Shown here piece by piece: positions 34,522 to 41,835 of a stretch of DNA of 64,000 nucleotides. The notes under the pieces are model-generated. The model was not told the DNA's origin. It did no database searches and saw nothing but the letters and a program-made list of their open reading frames with translations. Position 1 is the stretch's first letter, and every line of letters begins with the position of its first letter. The stretch covers positions 1 through 64,000 of the forward strand of contig JAEWNN010000066.1 of the NCBI GenBank assembly GCA_023457035.1. Direction: 5' to 3'. The stretch is from Verrucomicrobiota bacterium (lineage in GTDB: Bacteria; Verrucomicrobiota; Verrucomicrobiia; Opitutales; Opitutaceae). Position numbers and translations under genes: made by a program.

Positions 34522-37500
34522 TCAGGGGCCGGCGACGACGCGCACGCGGACGAAGCGGGCCGTGGCGCCGGCCGTCGCGGTGTCGAGGGCGCGCAGCGTC
34601 TCGCGCTCGCTGTCGCTGGAGATCACGGTGGCGGCGAGCTCGGTCCAAGTGAGGAGGTCGGAGGAGGCTTCGACGATGTAGGCGACACCGGTTCGCCCGA
34701 CGGGGCGGTGGTATTCGAACTGCAGTCGGTTGTCGGCCAACCCCACCGTGCCGGCCGGGGGCGGCTGCACGGACCAGGGGTCGAGGGCGAAGGCGTGTTT
34801 GAGGAGATTGGCGACGCCGTCGCCTGCGGGCGCGGCCAGCGGGCCGGCGAGGGCGGGATCGTGGAACTGCGCCGCCGTGAAGTGGCACCCTTTCCAGTGG
34901 TCGAAGGTGTTCTCCGCGGGCGTGGCGACCGGGGCGAACTCGAGGTAATCGGCGACACAGTAGCCGGTCGCCGCGGTGACCACGAGGGTGTGGGCCCCTG
35001 CGGCGAGCTGGAGGGGCTCGCTGTACATCGTGCCCCAGTAGCAGCCGCCGTAGGACGCGTCGAAGGCCGAGAGCGAGGTAGGGTCGCCGCGCAGCGCGAG
35101 GGGTTGGCCGTCGAGGTGGAAGCGGTAGCCGTCGGGCCAGAAAAAGCCCCCGCCGGCGCGGCCGCGGAAGGCGAGCCGGTAGAGGCCGGCGGCAGGAAGG
35201 CTGAACGTGCGGCTGAAGGCGTCGCCCACGTCGAAGAGCCGCAGGCTGCGGTCGCTGTCGAGGGTGCCGTTGGAGATGCCGACGGTGCCCTGGCTGACGC
35301 CATCGGTGGTGGTCTCGGCGACGACGGTGTAGTCGACCTCGGCTTCGAGACGGGTGGGTTCGGTGGTCGGGGTGAAGAGGACGGGGAGCACGACCTCGGC
35401 CTCGGGCGAGAGGGCGGCGCCGGCGGCGTTGGCGGTGCGGAGGCGGTAGGCGTAGGCGCGGCCGGGGAGCAGGCCGCGGTCGGTGTCGAACCCGGTATCC
35501 GGTCCGTAGTTGCAGACGGTGCGCCAGGGGCCGTCGGGCAGGAGGCGGCGTTCGAGGGCGAAACCGGTCTCCTGGTTGGCGGGCAGGTTGGCGTAGTCGA
35601 CCCACTCGACCTCGACGGTGGTGAGGGCGGCGGCCCGGCAGGTGAGCGCCGGGGCGGGCGGGGGGCGGGTGGCGGCGGGCCAGGCGGAGAAGTCGCGGCC
35701 GATCGCGGCGAAGGGGATCGGGGCGAAGCCGGGCAGGGCGGCGGCGAGCTCCACCGGACGGAGCGAACGGTCGAGGGCGGCGCGTTCGTCGAAGAGCGGA
35801 GCGTGGGTCGGCAGGTTGTCGGCGATGGAGGCGTAGACGGCGAAGACGCCGGTGCCGGAGCTGTTGTATTCGCGCAGCCAGAGCTTGTTGTCCCAGCCGG
35901 CATTGCGGGCGAAGACGCAGCCCTCGGGGTTGCGCCAGAGCCCGGTCATGATCGTGGCGAAGTCGTTGGGGATGGCGGCGCAGGCAGGGTAGCGGGAGAG
36001 CCAGGGCTCCTCCTGGTACTTGATTCCGTCGTACGCGAGACGTTCGAGCAGGTTGGTGGAGTCCTTGGGGGTGTTGTTCACCCGGGCGCGGCAGTAGTCG
36101 CCGCTGTAGTGGCCGAGACCGCAGGCGGCGATGAGGTTGTTGGCCATCACCAGGTCGCGACCGCCGCCGGCGAAGATCGCGGTGTCGGTGACCCGGTAGA
36201 TCACGTTGCCCTCGACGGCGGGGCCGGAGACCATGTCGTCGAGGTAGACGGCGTGGGCGCCGCCGCTGTAGAGGCTGGTGATGTGGTGGATGAAGTTGCC
36301 GGCGATGCGGTTGCCGCGGTAGCCCCAGTCGCGGCCGGTGTAGATGGCCCCGCAGTCGGCAGTGGCGCGGCAGACGCGGCGGATCTCGTTGGCCTCGATG
36401 CGGTGGTCGTTGCCGTCGAAGAGGATCGCGGAGTGGGGGTGGTCGTCGAAGAGGTTGTGGGCGACGATCTGGCCGCAGCCGCGGGTCAGGCGGACGCAGG
36501 GGCGGTAGGCCCAGGAGGAGCGGGCGACGCGGTGGATCCGCGAGTTGGTCACGTAGTTCTCCCCCGGCACGAGCGTGGCGCGCTCGCCGCCGGAGAGCAC
36601 CACGCCGTCCTCGTGGCAGTCGACGACCTCGCACTGGTCGAGGCCGTTGCGGGTGCCGGCGAGGTTGGCGCCGATGCGGCCGTTGCGGAAGAGGCAGCGC
36701 TCGAAGCGGACGTCGAGGCCGCGGGCGACCTTGACCAGTTCGGTGCGCGAACCCTCGAAGACAAGGTCGCGGAAGGTGAGGTGGCCGGCGCCGCCGACGA
36801 GGATCAGCTGCACCTCCAGCAGGCTGGCCTGCAGGGTGGACTCGGCGAGGGGGCGGGTGGGCCACAGGTAGAGCCGGCCGGTGGTGCGGTCGAGGTAGTA
36901 TTCGCCGGGCTGATCGAGTTCCTCGAGGAGGTTGTAGGCATAGAACGGACGCTGCGGGAGCATGCCGTAGCTGGCCGGGGCCTGGGCGAAGGTGAGGGTG
37001 CGCGTGGCCGGGTCGATCGCGTCGATCTCGAGATGGAAATCCGCCCAATAGGCGCTCCACAGGCCGTGCACCCAAGGGTCCTCGGCCAGCAGCCAGCGGG
37101 AGGGACGATCGCCGGCGTAGGTGATCTGCGTGGTGGAGGGGACGGTTTGGGTGAGGACGAACTCCTGCGGGCCGTTGGGCCAGCGGGCGAGGGTAAGCGG
37201 GCGCCCGTCGCAGGCGAGGGTGAGCGGCAGGAGGCGGTTGCTCGCCTCGCGGTCGCGCAGGGAACCGAAACTCGTGATTGCGTGGGCCGGGAGATCGGCG
37301 ACGAGCACCTGGCCGCGGGCGGCGGGGTCGAAGCGATCCCAGACCGGCGAGTCCGCGGTGACGGTGGAGAACCAGGCCGCTTCGAGGCGTCGCGCGCCGG
37401 TGATGCGGACTTCTTCGCCGGGATAGGCCGCGTAGACGATCGGGGCTGTCGCGGTGCCGGCATCGGCCTCCTGCAGGAGGAGGGAGGCCGACAGTTCATG

Positions 37501-37728
37501 GAAACCGTCGCGTAACCAGACGGTCACGCCCTCGGGCGGCAGGCCGGACTTCGCCTTGAGGGCGCGGATGGCGTCGCGCGCTTTCGTGAGCGTGGCAAAG
37601 GGAGCGGCCGCGGTGCCGGCGGCGCTGTCGCTGCCGGTTGGCGACACGAAGAACTCGGCCGCCGGCAGCGGGGCTGCGGCAAACCACAGGGTGAGCGCGA
37701 GCGCGGGGAGCAGGAGGCGGCGCGACAT
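34522..37728 (-). CDS. Large exported right-handed beta-helix protein, probable carbohydrate-active enzyme
   Basis: 1068 residues with a signal peptide (about 1-23). Residues 25-60, 'EFFVSPTGSDSAAGTAAAPFATLTKARDAIRAL' (in pieces), are the typical opening of secreted beta-helix proteins. A parallel beta-helix runs to roughly residue 600 ('NLFDDHPHSAILFDGNDHRIEANEIRRV', 'AIYTGRDWGYRGNRIAGNFIH' and similar rungs, in pieces). A fibronectin-III-like domain follows (about 693-782), then a jelly-roll/CBM-like domain (783-941), then a C-terminal module from 942 with 'GDGVANLLKHAFALDP' and 'YIVEASSDLLTWTEL'. The last module is common at the end of exported Verrucomicrobiota proteins. Likely a glycoside hydrolase or lyase on plant or algal polysaccharide; catalytic residues not assigned. 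Confidence 0.75.
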   Translation of the reverse strand: MSRRLLLPALALTLWFAAAPLPAAEFFVSPTGSDSAAGTAAAPFATLTKARDAIRALKAKSGLPPEGVTVWLRDGFHELSASLLLQEADAGTATAPIVYAAYPGEEVRITGARRLEAAWFSTVTADSPVWDRFDPAARGQVLVADLPAHAITSFGSLRDREASNRLLPLTLACDGRPLTLARWPNGPQEFVLTQTVPSTTQITYAGDRPSRWLLAEDPWVHGLWSAYWADFHLEIDAIDPATRTLTFAQAPASYGMLPQRPFYAYNLLEELDQPGEYYLDRTTGRLYLWPTRPLAESTLQASLLEVQLILVGGAGHLTFRDLVFEGSRTELVKVARGLDVRFERCLFRNGRIGANLAGTRNGLDQCEVVDCHEDGVVLSGGERATLVPGENYVTNSRIHRVARSSWAYRPCVRLTRGCGQIVAHNLFDDHPHSAILFDGNDHRIEANEIRRVCRATADCGAIYTGRDWGYRGNRIAGNFIHHITSLYSGGAHAVYLDDMVSGPAVEGNVIYRVTDTAIFAGGGRDLVMANNLIAACGLGHYSGDYCRARVNNTPKDSTNLLERLAYDGIKYQEEPWLSRYPACAAIPNDFATIMTGLWRNPEGCVFARNAGWDNKLWLREYNSSGTGVFAVYASIADNLPTHAPLFDERAALDRSLRPVELAAALPGFAPIPFAAIGRDFSAWPAATRPPPAPALTCRAAALTTVEVEWVDYANLPANQETGFALERRLLPDGPWRTVCNYGPDTGFDTDRGLLPGRAYAYRLRTANAAGAALSPEAEVVLPVLFTPTTEPTRLEAEVDYTVVAETTTDGVSQGTVGISNGTLDSDRSLRLFDVGDAFSRTFSLPAAGLYRLAFRGRAGGGFFWPDGYRFHLDGQPLALRGDPTSLSAFDASYGGCYWGTMYSEPLQLAAGAHTLVVTAATGYCVADYLEFAPVATPAENTFDHWKGCHFTAAQFHDPALAGPLAAPAGDGVANLLKHAFALDPWSVQPPPAGTVGLADNRLQFEYHRPVGRTGVAYIVEASSDLLTWTELAATVISSDSERETLRALDTATAGATARFVRVRVVAGP

Positions 37729-37781
37729 GGGGCGGGGCAGGAATCGTGTGGCCGATGGTGGGACCCGGGGTGGAAACGAAA

Positions 37782-37808
37782 CGGCCGCCTCAGGTGCTGG
37801 GGCGGCCG
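37782..37808 (-). terminator. Intrinsic terminator of the small exported protein gene
   Basis: 8-bp stem CGGCCGCC/GGCGGCCG (37782-37789 with 37801-37808). On the minus strand the stem is followed by TTTCGTTTCC. It lies 23 bases after the stop of the gene ending at 37832. Confidence 0.75.
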
Positions 37809-37831
37809 GGAGAAGGAAGTGGGTGATTTGC

Positions 37832-38365
37832 CTACTTTGCGATCTTCTGGAGTTGCTCGGGCGTCATCTCGTCGACGGGGATCGACTCGGGCTCGCCGCC
37901 GGCGAGCTGCTTGAAGTTCTTCACGTAGGTCTCCGCCGGGGTCTCCTCGCTGTCGTCGATGAGGGCGATGCGCAGCGTCTTGAAGATGTACGGGCGGTCG
38001 ACGGGGAGCGTCCCGCGCAACGATTTGCCGTCCTCGGAGCGGGTCAGCCGGAAGCGCTGGTCGGCCTTGTGCTTGCGGTAGCGAACCGTGGCGCTGAGCA
38101 CGTTGGCTTCGGTCTCCTTCTTCTCGGCGTCGAGGAAGACCATGACGAACTTGCCGTCCTCGACCTTGAGGTTGAAGAAGCCGCCGGTGGCGCGCTCGAC
38201 GAGGATGCCGACGACGGGCTCGTCTTTCTTCGGCTCGGTGGCGGGTGTCGCGGCGGCCGCCGGGGCGGGCTTGGCGCCCGGCGCGGGTTTCGTGTCGGCG
38301 GCGTAGATCGCCGGGATGAGGCTGAGACCGAGTGCGAGGGACAACAGGGCGGAAAGCTTCTTCAT
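37832..38365 (-). CDS. Exported protein of unknown function
   Basis: 177 residues: signal peptide (MKKLSALLSLALGLSLIPAIYA), a linker rich in Pro, Ala and Lys (about 23-50), then a compact domain 'VVGILVERATGGFFNLKVEDGKFVMVFLDAEKKETEANVLSATVRYRK' (in pieces) that looks like a beta-sandwich, and a helical C terminus. I do not recognise the family. It is flanked by a terminator and has a 209-base upstream region with two REP-like hairpins. Confidence 0.6.
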   Translation of the reverse strand: MKKLSALLSLALGLSLIPAIYAADTKPAPGAKPAPAAAATPATEPKKDEPVVGILVERATGGFFNLKVEDGKFVMVFLDAEKKETEANVLSATVRYRKHKADQRFRLTRSEDGKSLRGTLPVDRPYIFKTLRIALIDDSEETPAETYVKNFKQLAGGEPESIPVDEMTPEQLQKIAK

Positions 38366-38478
38366 CGGGGCGGAAGACTGCCGGCAGGGTGCCGTCGTGG
38401 CAAGTCCGGTGCGGGCGAGCGGCGGCGTTTACGCGGGTTTGACCGGTGGGCGGTTGCCGGTGCGCAGTGGACGGGAAT

Positions 38479-38497
38479 GTCGGGCGTGAAGCCCGAC
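38479..38497. repeat. REP-like hairpin GTCGGGC/GCCCGAC
   Basis: 7-bp perfect stem with loop GTGAA in the spacer between rarA and the small exported protein gene. No GTAG foot on either side. Confidence 0.5.
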
Positions 38498-38527
38498 CCG
38501 CCATCGGGCCGCGGACGGCACGGATCG

Positions 38528-38549
38528 GAGCTCTCACGAGCTTCGCTAC
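38528..38549 (-). repeat. REP-like hairpin with GTAG foot (CGA/GTGA type)
   Basis: On the minus strand: GTAG, CGA, AGCTC, loop GTGA, GAGCT. The same spacing (GTAG, three bases CGA, 5-bp stem, GTGA loop) recurs at 50,978-50,998 with different stem bases, so the architecture is conserved with compensatory changes. Confidence 0.7.
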
Positions 38550-38574
38550 GGCGGGAAACCACGGTGGCGGGGCG

Positions 38575-39957
38575 CTACGGCGCGGGCGGCCGTTTGGCGG
38601 CCTTGGCCTGGAGCCGGCGCTTGAGCTCGCGCCAATGGGCGATGCGCTCGGCGGTCTTGGCCTCGAAGCCGACGGGCTTCGGCTCGTAGAAACGCTGCGG
38701 CCTCTCGAGGTAGTCTTGGCCGCTGATGTTCTCGGGAAAGTCGTGACTGTAGAGGTAACCTTCGCCGTGGCCCAAACGTTTGGAAGCCTGGCCGCCCTTG
38801 TCGCGCAGCGCAGTGGGCACCTGCTGCACGGGCGCCTGGGCGACGGCGGCCTTCGCGGCGTGGAGGGCGAGGGTGACGGAGTTGCTCTTCGGCGCGCTGG
38901 CGAGGTGGACGGTGGCGTGGGCGAGCGCGTATTCGGCCTCCGGCAACCCGACGAACTCGCAGGCCTGGTGCGCGGCGACGGCCAGCGGCAGGCCGAGCGG
39001 ATCGGCGAGGCCGATGTCCTCGGAGGCGGAGATCACGAGGCGGCGGGCGATGAAGCGCGGGTCCTCGCCGCCGGCGAGCATCTTCGCCAGCCAGTAGAGC
39101 GCGGCGTCGGGATCGGAGCCGCGGATACTCTTGATGAAGGCGGAGACGGTGTCGTAGTGCTCGTCCTCGTCGGCGTCGTAGCGGATGCGGCGTTCCTTGG
39201 CGAAGACCTCGAGCTGGGCGGAGGTGAGTTCGCCCTTGAGCGGCAGGCCGAGGATGAGGGTCTCAAGGGCGTTGAGGGCGCGGCGTAGGTCGCCATCGCA
39301 CAGCGCGGCGAGGTCGCGCAGGACGGTGTCGGCGGTGGTGCAGCCGGTCTGGCCGAGGCCGCGTTCGGGGTCGTCGAGGGCGCGGCGCAGGACGGCCGTG
39401 GTGTCGTCGATGGAGACGGGGTCGAGGCGGAAGAGGTGGCTGCGGGAGAGCAGCGGCGGGTTGACGTAGAAGCCCGGGTTGTGGGTGGTGGCGCCGATGA
39501 GACGGATGTTGCCCTGCTCGACGTCGGGCAGGAGCAGGTCCTGCTGCGACTTGTTGAAACGGTGGAGCTCGTCGATGAAGAGGATCGTCGTCTCCTGGCG
39601 GTGGCGGGCGATGGCGAGGACCTCGCGCAGCTCGGCCACGTTGGACATGACGGCGTTGAGCCGCACGAAGCGGCTGCCGGTCTCGCGGGCGATGGCTTCG
39701 GCAAGGCTGGTTTTGCCGCAGCCGGGCGGGCCGTAGAAGATGAGCGAGCCGAACTGGTTGCTCTTCACCAGCCGCGGGAGCAGGGAATCCGGCTCGAGGA
39801 TATGGCGCTGCCCGGCGATCTCGGCGAGCGAGCGCGGGCGCATGCGGGCGGCCAGCGGCTGTTTGCGCGGCGCGGCCGGCCACTCGGCGCCGCGCGCGGC
39901 GGAGCCGGAGTCGGTGGCAAACAGGTCGGGCTGGTCCTCGGCGGGCATCGCCGCCAT
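38575..39957 (-). CDS. rarA: Replication-associated recombination protein A (MgsA/RarA AAA+ ATPase)
   Basis: RarA is a clamp-loader-like AAA+ ATPase acting at stalled forks. With ATG at 39957 the product is 460 residues. Walker A 'GPPGCGKT' at 76-83, Walker B 'ILFIDE' at 125-130, sensor 'IRLIGATTHNP', and the C-terminal MgsA region 'FIKSIRGSDPDAALYWLAKMLAGGEDPRFIARRLVISASEDIG' (in pieces). The N terminus carries 'QPDLF' (residues 9-13), close to the beta-clamp binding pentapeptide. ATG 39948 is an alternative start that would still keep the motif. Confidence 0.95.
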   Translation of the reverse strand: MAAMPAEDQPDLFATDSGSAARGAEWPAAPRKQPLAARMRPRSLAEIAGQRHILEPDSLLPRLVKSNQFGSLIFYGPPGCGKTSLAEAIARETGSRFVRLNAVMSNVAELREVLAIARHRQETTILFIDELHRFNKSQQDLLLPDVEQGNIRLIGATTHNPGFYVNPPLLSRSHLFRLDPVSIDDTTAVLRRALDDPERGLGQTGCTTADTVLRDLAALCDGDLRRALNALETLILGLPLKGELTSAQLEVFAKERRIRYDADEDEHYDTVSAFIKSIRGSDPDAALYWLAKMLAGGEDPRFIARRLVISASEDIGLADPLGLPLAVAAHQACEFVGLPEAEYALAHATVHLASAPKSNSVTLALHAAKAAVAQAPVQQVPTALRDKGGQASKRLGHGEGYLYSHDFPENISGQDYLERPQRFYEPKPVGFEAKTAERIAHWRELKRRLQAKAAKRPPAP

Positions 39958-40181
39958 GAGGCCGCAGTCGGTGCGGAGTGGCAAGCGTGACGGTGCGGCG
40001 GTGGGGGGCGGGACCGGCGGGTGGACGGACGACGGAGGGCAGAGGGCGGAGGAGTCCGGGACGGGGGGCAGCACGGAAGATGCGGGCGGGCCGGTCGGTG
40101 CTGCTGCGTCTGGAAAAGATGGATCCAATTGGAGGCGGCGCGCGCTCGACAGGTGCGGCGCGGGGCGCTGTGGTCGCGGGC

Positions 40182-40880
40182 ATGTTGCTGCTGAAGGACT
40201 CGGAGGAGCGGTGGCGTTTTCCGCTGGTGACGGTGCTGATCATCGTCGCCTGCGGGCTGGTGTTCTGGTGGGAACAGCGGCTGGGCGAGGCCGGGCTGCG
40301 GCAGGCGTTCCTGCGCTGGGGTTTCGTGCCGGCCAAGGCGCACGCGGCGCTCCAGCACGGCGACAAACTCGGGATCCGCGACGCGGTGGTGACGCTCTTC
40401 ACCAGCCAGTTTCTCCACGGCGGCTGGCTGCACGTGATCGGGAACCTGTGGGCGTTGTGGATCTTCGGCGACAACGTGGAGGACCGGTTCGGCCGCCGGC
40501 TGTACCTCGGGTTCTACCTCGCGTGTGGGGTGGCGGCGGCGGTGGCGCACGGGCTCATGGCGAGCGCGAGCCCGTTGCCGGCGATCGGCGCATCCGGGGC
40601 GATCAGCGGCGTGATGGGCGCCTACCTGGTCTGGTGCTGGCGGTCGCGGGTGACGTTGCTGGTGCCGATCGTGATCATCCCGCTGCCGATCAAGGTGCCG
40701 GCGGTGGCCTACCTGTTGTTCTGGATCGCCACGCAGTGGCTGGCCGCGGCGGCGACACTGGGCCAGTCGGTGCACCTGGGCGGGGTCGCGTGGTGGGCGC
40801 ACATCGGCGGTTTCACCTGCGGCGTGCTCGGCGCGTTGTGCATCCGCCCGCTCACGGAGCGCGAGGCGAAGCTGGGGTAG
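40182..40880 (+). CDS. Rhomboid family intramembrane serine protease
   Basis: Rhomboids cleave transmembrane substrates within the inner membrane. ATG 40182 gives 232 residues beginning MLLLKDSEERWRFPLVTVLI. The catalytic Ser is in 'GASGAISGVMG' (S138) and the catalytic His in 'WWAHIGGF' (H207); 'FLHGGWLHVIGNLWALWIFGDNVEDRFG' (in pieces) is the loop 1/TM2 signature. Six membrane helices are expected. In-frame ATG codons at 40080 and 40119 lie upstream but would add a tail without homology. The gene is divergent from rarA. Confidence 0.92.
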   Translation: MLLLKDSEERWRFPLVTVLIIVACGLVFWWEQRLGEAGLRQAFLRWGFVPAKAHAALQHGDKLGIRDAVVTLFTSQFLHGGWLHVIGNLWALWIFGDNVEDRFGRRLYLGFYLACGVAAAVAHGLMASASPLPAIGASGAISGVMGAYLVWCWRSRVTLLVPIVIIPLPIKVPAVAYLLFWIATQWLAAAATLGQSVHLGGVAWWAHIGGFTCGVLGALCIRPLTEREAKLG

Positions 40881-40958
40881 GGCGCGGCGGCGCCCCAGGT
40901 GCCGGTGCGCGAGAAAAGTGTTTTGCCGCGACGTGCGCTCGGCCAACCTGCGGTCCGC

Positions 40959-41744
40959 ATGAACGATCTCCCCGTGGCGCTTTCCATCGCCGGCTCCGAC
41001 AGCGGGGGCGGCGCGGGCGTGCAGGCCGACCTGCTCACCTTCGCGGCCAACGGCGTGTTCGGCGCGACGGCGATCACCTGCCTAACGGCGCAGAACCCCG
41101 ACGGGGTGAGCGGCGTGGCGGCGATCGAGCCGGAGTTTGTCGCCGAACAGGCGCGACAGGTGTTCCGGTTTTTCGACGTGCGCGCGGTGAAGACGGGCAT
41201 GCTCTTCAATGCGCCGATCATCGCCGCGGTGGCCGCGCTGTTGGGCGCACGGCGCGGCCTGCCGGTGGTGGTCGATCCGGTGATGGTCGCCACGAGCGGC
41301 GCGACGCTGCTGCAGCCCGACGCCGTGGCCGCGGTGTGCGAGCGGCTGTTGCCGCTGGCCGCGCTGGTGACGCCGAACCTCGACGAGGCGGCGGTGCTGC
41401 TGGGGCGGCGGCCGGGCGACGAGGCGGCGATGCGGGCGGGTGCGCTGGAGCTGGCGCGCCGGTTCGGGGTGCCGTTTCTGCTCAAGGGCGGCCACCTCGG
41501 CGGGACGCAACTCGTCGACGTGCTCGCGCGGCCGGACGGCGGCACGGAGCGGTGGAGCGGCGAACGGATCGAGGGAGTGGACACACACGGCAGCGGCTGC
41601 ACGCTCAGCTCGGCGATCGCGGCGCAGCTGGCGCTCGGGCGCCCGCTGCTCGAGGCGGTGGCGGCCGGGCGCGACTACCTGCGGCGCGGCATGGAGCGCG
41701 GCGCGGTGGCAGGCGGGCGGAAGTTCATCGCGCATCTGGTGTAG
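40959..41744 (+). CDS. thiD: Hydroxymethylpyrimidine/phosphomethylpyrimidine kinase
   Basis: ThiD phosphorylates HMP and HMP-P in thiamine biosynthesis and salvage. ATG 40959 gives 261 residues starting MNDLPVALSIAGSDSGGGAGVQADL; 'AVKTGMLFNAPIIAAV', 'VVDPVMVATSGATLL', 'LVTPNLDEAAVLLG' and 'GVDTHGSGCTLSSAIAA' (anion hole and catalytic Cys region) follow. Length is typical (about 260). No other thi genes are in the window and no TPP riboswitch was recognised upstream. Confidence 0.95.
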   Translation: MNDLPVALSIAGSDSGGGAGVQADLLTFAANGVFGATAITCLTAQNPDGVSGVAAIEPEFVAEQARQVFRFFDVRAVKTGMLFNAPIIAAVAALLGARRGLPVVVDPVMVATSGATLLQPDAVAAVCERLLPLAALVTPNLDEAAVLLGRRPGDEAAMRAGALELARRFGVPFLLKGGHLGGTQLVDVLARPDGGTERWSGERIEGVDTHGSGCTLSSAIAAQLALGRPLLEAVAAGRDYLRRGMERGAVAGGRKFIAHLV

Positions 41745-41835
41745 CGCAGAGTCGCGAGGACGATTTCTTTCGGACGACAGAAGAGAACGAAGGTAACCAA
41801 GAAGAGGAGAACCCTGCGGGACGAATGGAGGGTTG

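Noticed and set aside
34150..37515. Plus-strand open frame of about 1,120 codons opposite the beta-helix gene
   Set aside because: Composition is Gly/Ala/Glu/Val-rich with no domain signals. The minus-strand frame has a signal peptide and recognisable modules.
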